Source: Dioszegia crocea (Eukaryota; Basidiomycota; Tremellomycetes; Tremellales; Bulleribasidiaceae). Taken from it: DNA of 64,000 nucleotides. Shown one piece after another: positions 50,103-61,192 of this stretch (its first letter is position 1; each line of letters starts with the position of its first letter). The DNA is taken from positions 1,828,809-1,892,808 of the forward strand of contig BCKK01000002.1 of assembly GCA_001600615.1 (NCBI GenBank), written 5' to 3'. Made by a program: the position numbers and the translations under genes. Below the pieces are notes generated by a model, which saw only the letters and a list, made by a program, of their open reading frames with translations, was not told the origin of the DNA and made no database searches.

Positions 50103-51370
50103 ATGTCCTCCTCCAGCACCTCTCCCCTAACTCAGCCCATGTCCGAAATGTCCATCGACCCCCCCTCCAACCTCACCACTCCTGCTTTCACGCGCCCCTC
50201 TTCGCCTGTTCCCCAGCTGCCTCCATCCCCACTAAAGAGTGGCAAGCACAAGATCGCTGTCATTGGCTCTGGATCATGGGGTTCAGCGCTCGCAAAGATT
50301 GCGGCGGAGAATGCTTGGAAGAGGAAGGATGAGTTCCACTCTGAAGTCCGCATGTGGGTCAGAGAGAAGCACGTGAGTTCTTAAGCCTTGCATGTCGAGT
50401 TGAGTCGCTGATGTCCATAGGTGAACGGCAAAAAGCTCACGGAGACCATCAACCGAACACACCTCAACTCTCGATATCTCCCCGACATCCCGCTCCCTCG
50501 CAACCTTGTTGCTGTCCCCCACCTCAAAGACGTTGTCAAAGACGCAACCCTCATTGTCTTTGTCACCCCACATCAATTCCTCCACACCGTCATTCGTGAG
50601 ATTTCTGCTCCTGGAATTCTCACACCTGGCGCTCGCGCCATCACGGCCATCAAGGGTGTGGAAGTGAATGGAACCGACATCTCCACATTCGCCAGCCTTA
50701 TCGAGGGACAATTGTCCATCCCCACCTCCGCCCTATCCGGAGCCAACATTGCCTTGGAAGTCGCCAAGGGTCAATTCTGCGAGACCACCATTGGTGTTCC
50801 TGGCCCCGAAGACGCTGCGCTGTGGGAGGCTGTCTTTGACAGTCCGGCATTCAGAGTTAACACTGTTGACGACGTTGCTGGTGTCAGTCTCTCTGGAGCG
50901 CTGAAGAACATCGTGGCGCTCGCGGCGGGTATGGTGGACGGTTTGAAGATGGGCGGAAACACCAAAGCTGCCATTCTCCGGATTGGTCTGCAAGAGATGA
51001 GGGGATTCTGTCTAGAGTTCTTTGCTGGCTCAAAGGCTGATACGTGAGTCATCAGCTTGGCCGGAGTCCTGAAAATGGCTGACATGTCAGATTCACAAAC
51101 GAGTCAGCCGGTATCGCAGATCTCATCACAACATGCTACGGTGGTCGAAACCGGAAATGTGCCGAGGAGTTCACCAAGACTGGCCAGCCTTTCGAGGTCA
51201 TCGAGGCAAAGTTGCTCAATGGCCAGAAGCTTCAGGGAACAGTGACGGCGGAGGAGGTCCACCTCTTCTTGGTGGCGAGGCGGAGGGTGAAGGGGTACCC
51301 TCTCTTTGAGAAGGTCTACCAGATTGCGTTTGAGGGTATGCCGGTTCCCGAGCTCTTCAAGGGTTTGTAA
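50103..51370 (+). CDS. GPD1: NAD-dependent glycerol-3-phosphate dehydrogenase
   Basis: Three exons (50103-50372, 50421-51043, 51091-51370) encode 390 aa, the size of yeast Gpd1. It reduces dihydroxyacetone phosphate to glycerol-3-phosphate with NADH, the committed step of glycerol synthesis and a cytosolic redox valve. Evidence: the Rossmann loop IAVIGSGSWGSALAK (GSGSWG at 55-60), IVFVTPHQFL, AITAIKGVEV, the catalytic-lysine block VSLSGALKNIVALAAGMVDG, NTKAAILRIGLQEM, and the C-domain ESAGIADLITTCYGGRNRK. The first ~48 residues are a Ser/Pro-rich extension with SP sites; I see no peroxisomal PTS2 motif like that of yeast Gpd1. It is divergent from the phosphatase that would use its product. 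Confidence 0.97.
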
Positions 51371-51726
51371 AGTAAGACATAGATGACATGTAGCCCTAGC
51401 CAGAAAGTCCCATCAGGAATGTGATGAAACGCAAGCCATAGAAATTAGATGTTAGATGCAAGTGTCCTTTTACTTCGGTCAGGCTGGGGAGAAAGATGCT
51501 CTCATTCCACCACCCCGATCCCTCCTATCTCTGGCCCATGCGCTCCCGCGAAGTTAGACGCGTTCTCGTGAGGCTTGCTTGCTATCAGGGAGGCATAGCT
51601 CATGGTCAGGACTAAGGCCGGACGGCGCCCCTATAGAACTGTAGTAACTCCCCCGGAACCTCTGACACGCCCAGCGGCGATGTCCGTCGCTGACGTACCC
51701 GTGTCCACCACCACTCAGTACATACG
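51371..51726 (+). promoter_or_regulatory. Upstream region of NPL4
   Basis: 356 bp between GPD1 and NPL4 on the same strand, containing the GPD1 3' end and the NPL4 promoter. No gene or named site is visible. Confidence 0.4.
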
Positions 51727-51775
51727 ATGAACAGGCATCTATACCTCATCCCGACACGAAGCAACCCTGCATATA

Positions 51776-54234
51776 ATGGTCAGCTTACAGATCTTTCCCG
51801 CACAGGATCCTATGTACTGATAGAGCAGCTCCTCCGGATTCGCTCGCCGAGCGGCACAGCTCGCATCAATGTCACGGCCGAGACGACCGGCGAGGACTTC
51901 GCCCAGATGATGATGGACCAGATCCCCAAGGCCGACTCTGCAGGTATCGATCCTGCCTCCCTAAAGCTCAGTAATCAACCTGGGGACAAGGGCGAGTTCG
52001 TGGCATTCGAGATGCTCAGGGGAAGGCAGGTAGGAGATATGGGATTCACGTGAGTCATCCACGGGCCGGCCGAACCAAGATTGCATGGACTGATGAGCAA
52101 TAGTCACGGTGACCTACTGTTCTTGTCATACAAGTCAGCTCAGCCAAATCCTGATTCTCACCCGAGCACTTCCGCTTCGACCTCGGCTGCTGCGCACCCC
52201 TCTCAACCTGATCCTTCTCACCCTCACACACGTACCGATCCGCCACTGCCCAATACTATCCCTCTACCGGATTTGTCCCATGTTCAGGAGGCAGAAGTGG
52301 ACCTATACTGGCAGAAGCAGGACGGAAAGATACATCGGAAGCGAGATATAACGTTCTGCCGACATGGAGAGAAAGGAATGTGCGATTATTGTATGCCTCT
52401 TGAGGTGAGTATACTGGTCTTGTTATTGAATCTGGTCGGGCAGCTGACGTTGTAGCCATACGATGCCAAGTATCAAGCAGAGCACCAAATCAAACACCTA
52501 TCGTTCAACGCCTACCTCCGCAAATTGCTGGTGAACCGACCTGTAGCCGCTACATCATCATCCGCCAATACCCAACTTCCACCTCTGGACCAACTATCAC
52601 TATCTGTTCAGACGCCCTGTCCAACAGGCAGTCATCCTCCCTTCCCCGCTGGTATCTGCTCCACTTGCCAGCCTTCTGCCTTGACCCTTAACGCCCAATC
52701 ATACCGTATGGTCGATCACGTCGAGTTTGCCTCGCCCCAAATTATCGATGGAATCCTACAAGCATGGCGACGGACAGGGAGGCAACGATTTGGATTTCTC
52801 CTGGGCCGATATGACAAATACGAGATTGTACCAATGGGTACGAAAGTGGTCGTTGAGGCGCTTTGGGAGCCAAAGCAGGAAGGCGAGCTAGATGGGCTGA
52901 CGGTTGAGACGCCATGGGAGGATCAAGATCGGGTCGGGGAGATTGCTGGGTGGTGCGAGAAAGGACTAGAAGTTGTCGGTATGGTGTATACCGATCTGAC
53001 GCCGTAAGTAATGGCCTTGTGCGCAACACAGCAGGATAACGCTCAGAAATTCAGGTCACCCGATGATATCACTAAACTTCTTTACAAGCGCCATGCCCAA
53101 TCCTACACTGCCTCATCCCTCGAGATGTTGCTCTCCGCCGCGTATCAGATATCACATCCCCTACCCACCAAATCCTCGCCGACCGGTCACTTCAGTTCTA
53201 GATTCGTTACCTGCTGTCTGACGGGAACGCAAGAGGGTGGCGTAGACATCATTGCGTGGCAAGCAACTGAGCAGGCCGAGGAGATGGTCAGAGCGGGGAT
53301 AGTGGAGGCGACAGTCGACCCGGGAGTGGTCAGAGTGCGAAAAGCTGGAGATGGAGAATACATCCCAGAGGTCTTCTACAGGTCAGTCTCCCTGTTCGAT
53401 AATGCGCAAGTGAACAGGAATGCTGACTGGGCAGTTTCAAAAACGAGTACAATCTCCAAGTCAAAATGCCCGCCAAACCCACTTTCCCAGTCGAATACCT
53501 CTTTGTAAATGTCACCAATGGTTTCCCAGTTGATCCGAAACCGCTCTTCCTCTCCAACAACTTTGCACCCGAAAATCGGCCGGGACTACAGGATCAATCA
53601 CTCGAGCTTGTTATCTCCCAATTGTCGGGGATAATCCGGGACTCCGATGCGGACGTTGGGGACGTGCATACTTGGCCCGACAGGATCAAGAAAGAGGTCG
53701 GCAAGTGGCTCAGCGATTGGCACCTGGTCGCATTCCTTTGTATGCAGGGATTATTTAGTCTGGTAAGTCTGGTTCCTATGCCGTGTTCGTCGATGCTGAT
53801 GACGCCAGGAGGAACAAAAGCTTTTGTGCAGAGCGGCGACTCAACATGCGCATACATCCGACTCGTCAGCCCTAGCGCTGCTGTTTGCAAGTGACGGATG
53901 GGCGACATTGTGTGCTTTGGCGGAGAGTTCTGGACCCGCACGGGGATCGCGGTCCAACGGATTTGGGAACGGGAACGGGAACGGGAACGGGACTGGCGGA
54001 GCTGGGCGATTCGCTGCGGACACGCCTACACCTCAATTCGGGCAGATGGGCATTGATTCGCCGCCGAGACAAGGAGCCTCTGGGAGTGGATCGGGCATGC
54101 AAGCGACGTCGGATAATGGAGGAGGGCACGAGGCGGATATCGGCGGAGGGGCGAAGGTGTGCCCACACTGCACGTTTGAGAACGATACCGGGGCGTCAGA
54201 TTGTGATATATGTGGGCTACCATTAAGTGGATGA
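51776..54234 (+). CDS. NPL4: Npl4, ubiquitin-binding cofactor of Cdc48/p97
   Basis: Npl4 with Ufd1 delivers ubiquitinated substrates to the Cdc48 unfoldase. Exons: 51776-51778 (ATG only), 51829-52049, 52104-52404, 52456-53003, 53055-53381, 53435-53762 and 53809-54234, giving 717 aa. Domains: the N-terminal ubiquitin-like segment [15 protein letters not shown]; the zf-NPL4 block [20 protein letters not shown]; the MPN-like part [19 protein letters not shown] with [28 protein letters not shown] sequence; and a C-terminal NZF-type finger [21 protein letters not shown] Gly-Asn run before the finger comes from a GGGAAC hexamer repeat. Without the first intron the frame is open back to ATG 51727 (750 aa), but only the split start begins like known Npl4 proteins (M-L-x-R-x-R-S). 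Confidence 0.93.
53965..53988 (+). repeat. (GGGAAC)4 hexanucleotide microsatellite
   Basis: Four perfect GGGAAC units followed by one degenerate unit lie in the last NPL4 exon. They encode alternating Gly-Asn in the linker before the C-terminal zinc finger and are in frame, so length changes would alter linker length only. Confidence 0.9.
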
Positions 54235-54410
54235 GGACCAGAAGATAGTATTAGTCAGGCAGAGCGACGACGCTGAAGGTATATCCATCATGAATCGCGA
54301 TCCATCATCATGGTCAACCTGTCACGTGATATTTACCCCCACATATTTTTGGCGGCGAGATGGGTCTGAAAATTTGCTGCAACTACATCTCTAGATCCAA
54401 TCACTCTACA

Positions 54411-57324
54411 ATGCCTAAAGAACAAGTCAGGAAGCGCGGAAAGAGAAAGACCAAGGCGGTCGATGAGGCAGAACACCATGCCCCGGCCGTCATTGAGGCG
54501 AGAATTGACGTCCGACCCTTCATCCCGGACGCAGCTCCCCATACTCAAGCAGTAGCTGGTCCATCTGCCATACACCCTGCTCGAGCTGCACTATTATCCG
54601 GACAACGATATGTGCCACCACCTTCTGCTCCGCCGGCATCCACTTCGGCCGACTTTATACCTCTTACCGACGGCCAAGTGCCTGCCGGACCAGATGGCGA
54701 GGAGAATGGTCAGGCCCAGTGGAATCGCGGTCCTAGAGCCGACCAGGAATTCCCGTTCGGGATCGTCGACCCGGATCTCAAGGCGTACTTCAAGGGGGTA
54801 GAGGAGCAGATCAGGGATTGGGAGGGGACAAATTCTGTCGGTGAGGAAAGAGAGGGTAAGTCTAATCCGCTAATGAAGACCACCGAAGCATGCTGATCTC
54901 TTGACAGACCGAAAGCAATTCCTCACTTCGATATTGGGTGAATTGAGAAATCATGAACTTCAACTAGCGACTGATCCGGAATGCTCAGTCGTCCTAGAGC
55001 GGCTCTTACCTTCAATGGGCGACCGAGGACGTCGAATCCTTGGCGACTCACTAGCTGGAAACTGGGAGACATTGATCAGACATCGATTCGCTAGTCATGT
55101 GGTTCAGAGCTGGATCAGACTGGGCGCAGATACTCTGGATAGAGAAGTGGGGCAGGAGGAAGAGTTGTTCAAAGAGGTTCCATCGGCTCAATCGATATTC
55201 TCGGGTTTGATCACTTCGCTCCGACCAACGCTCGCTATGCTCCTCACTCATCCCCACGCTTCTCCGCCAGTCAGACTACTGTTCCTAGTCCTTACGCCAG
55301 GCCGACAACTGCCTGACCTGAACGGAGGGGATGCGAATGGTACTGCGGTACGGTCCAAGCGAAGTGGGAAATATCGGAAGAATCACGCTGTGGAGGGCAA
55401 GTCATTCATGGAAGATGGGGAGGATGTTACGGTGGGCACGGTGCCCGGCCCGCAACATTCAGGTGCAGCGGCGAGAAAGGTTCCCGATGAGCTCGTGGAT
55501 CTAGGGAAAGAAGTGAGGGCTGAACTGGCTGGGAGGATCGGAGAGGGGGAATGGAGAATTGTTGGGGTGGACGTGGTTGGAAGTCCGGCTGTTCAAGTGA
55601 GTGTGTTGTTTGCAGGCGTCTGGAGTGATATTCTGACACGTCGAACACCATGCTGATAGTGCAGTTATTGCTCGAGCTCGAAGCAGCGGATGGAGGCTCC
55701 GAAAGGCCCGGGTCACTCCTAGATCACCTTACTGAAGGCATTGTTTCTGAATCTCGTATGTCTACCTGATTCATCAAGACCGTGGCTAATCTGCATAGTG
55801 GAAGACAAGCCACACACAGCAAACCAATACATTCCCTCCCTCCTCACGACCCAACCTGGTACACATCTTTTAGAAACTATTCTCACAATCTCCTCGACCC
55901 AGATTTTCGAAGCGATATGGGAGACCTACTTCATGGGCAAGATTGGAAAATTGGCAGGCCACCCCACGGCGAACTATGTTGTCGCTAGGGCTGTCGGACG
56001 GCTGGATTTGGGCGGGCTGGAAGGGGTAGTGCGGGAGTGCAGATCAGTGGCTGGAGGGAAAGGGATAATCAGTGCGTGTTCTCGCTTTGCTTTTTGTCTC
56101 TGGGTGGAGTAAAGCTCACAGCGACTCAGAGACTGGTCGGACTAGTGTATTACAGGCTTTAATCGAGCGGAGTGTCGTGGTATCTGAAGCCCAACCGGCA
56201 GTATTGGAGGTGAGTTCATCTTTTCGAGGGTAGCCGCTGTCGTGATCAGTCATACAAAGGACATCTGCTGATACCCTCAGCTCATCTTATCGGCTCTGGA
56301 TCTATCGACAGGTGAAAACGCTTTCATCGTCCCATGCCTGATGGCTCTGAAAACATTCCCTGTGAGTTTGGATTTCGGCTGGCTCAGACCTTTATCACTT
56401 CAATTGACGCTTTCAGACTTTCAAAGCCCTATCTAGCGGAGAAGCCGAGCCTGAAGATAAGGACGATATTCCTGAGGACGCTGTCGATAAGGCTGCGGAA
56501 GAAGCAGCTGCCGCAGCCGCCAAGCACCTCGCATGGCAAAATCGACGATCGGCAAAGACCGAAGGATCGGAGCTGGAGCCTAATATCAAGGGCAGTCTGC
56601 TCTTGCAGGCTTTGCTGGGGCTAGAGAAGATCAACGAGGTCATTCTTGAGAGGTGAGACTTTTCGCCCTGGTGAAAAGCGTAGACAAGTGCTGATGTCGA
56701 ACAGTCTGTTCGCCCAGGATTCCAACACGCTCATGGACTACGCCACGAACCCAATATCGTCTCGATTCCTCGATGCTGTTCTCACCCAACAGGCCGTTCT
56801 GGGCAAGTACAAGAGAACGTTGATGAACAAGTTCATGGGGCGGTACAAGTTCTTGGTCGAAGATAGGATGGGGTCCAGAGTTGGAGACACGATCTGGGAT
56901 CATGCGGATGGATTCATGAAGGTGAGCTATAGTGACCTGCAGGATACATTCAGAAGCTGATGGGTTGTAGGAGAAGATTGCTCGCTCTCTCACACCGCAC
57001 GCCACAGCCTTATCTAGCTCGCAATACGGCCGATTCTTTGCCAAAAAGCTGAATCTACAACTACTCGTTCGACGACCTGATGAGTGGAAGGAGGAAATAA
57101 TAGGGGTGAAGCACCACTTTGCACACCAGAAGGAAGCAAAGGCTGCTAAGCCAAAATTTGGCAAGACAGCAGAAGTGCCTGGACACGCGATGGCGGGAGC
57201 AGGGGACGAGGGCGAGGAATCGAAGCCTAAGCGGAAGTTGGAGGTTGAGGAGGATGCGATCGATAGTCTGTTTGCTGGGGCCGAGAAGAAGAAGAAGAAG
57301 AGCAAGAAGGTTGATAGAGAGTAA
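54411..57324 (+). CDS. NOP9: Nucleolar pumilio-repeat protein Nop9
   Basis: Nine exons (54411-54855, 54908-55596, 55665-55755, 55799-56071, 56130-56209, 56281-56361, 56417-56652, 56705-56921, 56971-57324) encode 821 aa. Nop9 binds the 20S/18S pre-rRNA near the D-site and restrains Nob1 during 40S maturation. Evidence: the basic start MPKEQVRKRGKRKTK, FPFGIVDPDLKAYFKGVEEQ, then pumilio-type repeats such as TDPECSVVLERLLPSM, HRFASHVVQSWIRLGA, HPTANYVVARAVGRL, KTGRTSVLQALIERS and ATNPISSRFLDAVL. It continues with KFLVEDRMGSRVGDTIWDH and a basic tail ending EKKKKKSKKVDRE. An Ala/Glu-rich insert lies in exon 7. An in-frame ATG at 54360 would add 17 residues; the MPKE start fits the family better. 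Confidence 0.93.
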
Positions 57325-57525
57325 TCTGTACATGTAACGTCTTGGGGCCATTAAGCAAACCCATCTTGCTGGAAGCGGAACTCGGGTCACGACTCTGGCT
57401 CTCAGCATTCCTCGCCTCGCTTAAGTCGCCAAAATGCCATTCGCCACCCAAAGTCTCGACCTGAGTTGGTTCAGCTCTGCCCTTTGTACTTTCCCCATCA
57501 CAGCAGTTTCCATCGCTTCTCCGAT

Positions 57526-58752
57526 ATGCCTCGCTTACAGATTCTACAGTCAGTTGCTAGAGTCTGCAAGTCTTCGTATACAACTGACATCACAGCCACA
57601 AATCCTATCATCCTTATAATGAAAAGAATAAGCAACGAGTTCGCGAGGACGAAGCCAAAGCAGCTGCAGCCGAACTCGCTATTGAGCAATCCCGCATAGA
57701 CGCGGCGTCATCGGCACGGCTCGACGAGCTACGGAAGAGAGCAGGCTCTCCATCGTTCCGATCACCGTCCCCTATACGAGCCGAAGACGAGAATTTGCCG
57801 TCTACCTCATCTGCGCCTTTGGACGCCGCTGGTCCCAGTAGCCGATTATTGGAGAAGCACAAGAAAGAGAAGGCGCGTCAGGAGAAGAGGGAGAAGAAGC
57901 AGAAGGAGAGGCTGGACTTTGATTTCCCTAGCGAGAGCGCTAAGCGGGAAGAGAAACGGCGAGCTAAGAAAGAGGCTGGTACGGGTGCCGGGCCGTCAAA
58001 GGGGCCAGGGACTGTGGATAGGGATGATATGTGGATGGACGATGCGGGACAAGGGGAGGATGCGAGCAAGGCTTGGGAGAGCGGGGGTCATATCAATCTA
58101 TTTGCAGATGTGGAGAAGAATGTGAGCTGGTCCAGGCTAACTGATGGAGGGCAAAGCTGATCGGCAGGAACGACCCCAATTGTCTTTGGAGGAATTAGCG
58201 AAGAAGAAGAAAGACAAGGAGGCAGATTTCATGACCATGTACCTCGTTCGACCGGAGAAGGAAACCAAACCGTGGTATACGGACCGGGAGCTGAAGCGTT
58301 ACGAAGAAAGGGAGACGGGAGAAGATGCGGATTTCAGGCGGGCGCGGGACAAGCGGAAAGATGTCCGGTCAAAGAGTCGACATGACCCCCTCACGCAAAT
58401 ATCATCATTACTTGCCACTTCCTCCAAACCATCGCCAAAACCTCGTACAAATTTACCCAACCCTGGATCTACGGCCGACGCGACTACCGCTCGGATATCT
58501 CGCGAGACGTCAGAGAGACAGCGTGCGTTGGACATGATAGCCAAGACGAAAGCTCAGGCGGCTCAATCTGCTCTCGGCAATAGATGGGATGATACGCCAT
58601 CGACGATTGCTGGGAGTCGGAGCTGGGCAGAAGACTTTGAGAGGGAGAAGGATAAGGCGGGGATGCGGTTCTTCAGTGATGGAAGAAGACCTGTCGGCGG
58701 TGGAAGGGGTTGGGATGGGACAGCCAGAAGCGGGAAGAGCTGGGAAGTTTAG
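57526..58752 (+). CDS. LENG1-like nuclear protein with CIR-N-type start
   Basis: Three exons (57526-57548, 57596-58121, 58168-58752) encode 377 aa. The N-terminus MPRLQILHHKSYHPYNEKNK followed by QRVREDEAKA matches the CIR-N/LENG1 pattern (KSWH...N...V-x-x-DE-x-x-A). Other family features are GHINLFADVEKN, PWYTDRELKRYEER, and RDKRKDVRSKSRHDPLTQIS, followed by a charged helix. LENG1 proteins are found in human spliceosome preparations, but the role is not defined. The first coding exon is only 23 nt and ends inside the first His codon of the HHKS segment. The middle is Lys/Glu-rich (HKKEKARQEKREKKQKER). It is convergent with the first aquaporin gene. Confidence 0.85.
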
Positions 58753-58966
58753 TATTAATGCCTATGGCCTAGTCCGCCGCGTGATCATCAATCTGAAGGG
58801 GTAATTAACAACTATCTTGTACACGCACTCCAAAGACATGAAGTACTCGAGTCACATTATAAGGCGTACTATGAGATTGTTACTAATGATTCCCCACACC
58901 TAATGATCTGCCCCCAACGTGCCGCTGATGCTCGTGTCAGAGACCTTTCATCCTTGAATCCTCGTT

Positions 58967-60373
58967 CTAGACGAGCTTCCCTGAGGCTACTAGCGGAGTG
59001 GTGGTCGACTGATGTGTCACATCCGAAGCTGCTCCTACGCCTTCGGGAAGTAACGTATCCTGAGATGAGCTCGGGGGAACGATTCGAAGAAGCATAGCTT
59101 CAATCCGGTTGAGCTGATCTTCGAAGGCTCCGCCGGCCGGGTCAAGATCGAACACCTGGTTGTCAGCTCCAGGCCCAATCTGTTCTGAAGGCTTGTACTT
59201 ACTCCAGTAGCTGGTGCTGGCTCAGTGTGCAGATCTCCCAAACCAGGCCCTGACACCGCCAAAAGACCGCCAGCGTTCCCCTCGCCACCAATAGCCTTCT
59301 CCTCGTCGACCAATCGTCCGGGAACAACATCGCCACCAGTCCCAAGCGTCATCATTGTGGGTTTGGGTGCCTCTCCATCCTCAGGACCAAGGACAGTCTC
59401 GTACTGCAGCCACTTGAGCATCTTGTAGAATCCGGCGGCGATCATGGCTCCGAGTGCGGGCCCTACCCAGTAGATCCAGTCTGACTGATTAGTATCCGTT
59501 AAGCATTACCAGAAGCTGTGACTCACGATAGTTGCTGAACTCCCTGAGAACGACAGCAGGTCCAAAGCTCCTAGCGGGGTTCAGAGATCCACCCGTGTAG
59601 TACACGCCCAGCAGCTCTGCGACAAATAGGGCGAGTCCGATACCGATGGGAGCGATGAAGGTTGCTTTGTTCTTCTCGGCAGCCAGTAGAAGAATGGCGA
59701 GCATGAGGAGGGCAGTAAGGAACATCTCAATGAAGAGTCCTTGGGCGATGGATGTGCCTCCGCCGAGCTGAGTCCGAACGTTTCTGCCTGTCAGCTGTGG
59801 CCTCATCTCAGGACAGGCTGTACTCACAACGTGCCCGGTGTGATGGCTTGGATGATGGCAGCCCCGGTGATCCCACCAAGAATCTGAACAAAGGCCAGTA
59901 GACCCGCTCGGACTGGAGTCAAAGCTCCGACAAGGTACATCCCCAGTGAGACTGCCGGGTTGAACAAACCCCCGGAAACCCGGAAGAAGATCCAGGCATT
60001 GACTGCAAGGGAGAAGCCGAAGCATAGGGAGATGTAGAGAAGGTTGGAGGTGTTGACGGTAGCTACGATGGAGTCGTCTTGACCGGCAGCGGTGTTGCCA
60101 GTGATGGAGGTATTTGGAATGAGGGCGACATTCGTACCGCCAAGGGCGAAGATCATGAAGAGGACTGTCCCGACGTATTCGCCGATCATAGCAATCAAGT
60201 CTGAAATGTTAGCGGGCAGATCAAGGATTATACGTACGGTTCTTGATGGCCAGTTGCTTGGGCCCTCGCCCGGCGGGGTTGATCGCCCAGTTGAATCGCC
60301 CTCTCGATCGGAGCTCATTCCTTCTTTGTGCGGCGGCAGTCCCATCTGGACCGATGGCAGTTGGGAGGGACAT
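58967..60373 (-). CDS. Aquaporin (MIP family), tandem copy 1
   Basis: Five exons (60373-60238, 60200-59828, 59783-59527, 59480-59203, 59155-58967) encode 410 aa. MIP channels conduct water, in some cases glycerol or other small solutes. Both half-helix signatures are intact: [11 protein letters not shown] (Asn about 126) and [15 protein letters not shown] (about 238). Six hydrophobic segments are visible. The residue after NPAR is Ser, not the Asp of GlpF-type glyceroporins, which favours a water-type pore. The TM2 aromatic is Phe (LCFGFSL), but the position of AQP1 His180 is Glu ([11 protein letters not shown]), which is unusual. The long cytosolic tail holds [12 protein letters not shown] and [13 protein letters not shown], both repeated in the two neighbouring copies. 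Confidence 0.92.
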
Positions 60374-61192
60374 AGCAGTACTGGAGATTAATGAGATATG
60401 TGAGATATCCCAGGCTTCAAGTGCGAGGTAATGCAGGAGGGTAGGAGTGTGGATTTCAGAATTTGCGATGGGACTGGGCTGACACTTTATACATGTTCCT
60501 GGAACACGTCTGTTTTCACAGCATTCCGCAGATCGCCACCCAGCAGATCTCGATCCGTGAGTGGAGCTAGCGTCATCCCGCCTTTTGCCGAGGGAGACAC
60601 AGGGAAAACATACCCCTTGAAGCGCAGGGATGGTGATGGTCTGCACAGGTCAGCAGCCAATTTTTGGCGGCATTGGCTCAGGCACGATTCCCATCAAAAG
60701 GCGAGAGCGTCATTTTTACGTTACTTTCATGTCCAGATCGTGCCTGGATCTTACGGGTTCCTGACACAGAGGAGCACAGAGGGACTGCAGGGGACTGCAG
60801 AGGGATCCTAGCAGGGGAAGCGACAGCAAGGAAATCAGAACCTGCCTGAGCAAACGTCAGCTATGGGCTGCGAGCACTGCTGGCCTCAGGAGGAAGGCCC
60901 GAGCCGGAAACGTCTTGACATCGGCGGGATGTGGAAGGAGCTCCAGTGTCAGAAGATTGGCATAAACATGATAGAAAGGCTGGAGCCATTGAGTAGATGA
61001 GATCTGTCGGATATTTGAAAGCCCATGTTATTACCATATTTACCGTGTACATGGCTAGAACTACAAATACTGTATCGACAGCTGTCATGATAATTACTAC
61101 ACGTGTATTGCAGATTATGGAAAACTAGATATTATATGTGAGATTACGAGCTGGCAAGAGAGAAGATGGATGGGAAAGAGCATCGAAGTGGA
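60374..61192 (-). promoter_or_regulatory. Upstream region of aquaporin copy 1
   Basis: 819 bp between aquaporin copy 1 (start 60373) and the stop of copy 2 (61193), both on the minus strand. It should contain the copy 1 promoter and the copy 2 3' end. A GGGACTGCAG decamer is directly doubled at 60781-60800. Small frames here have no support. Confidence 0.5.
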
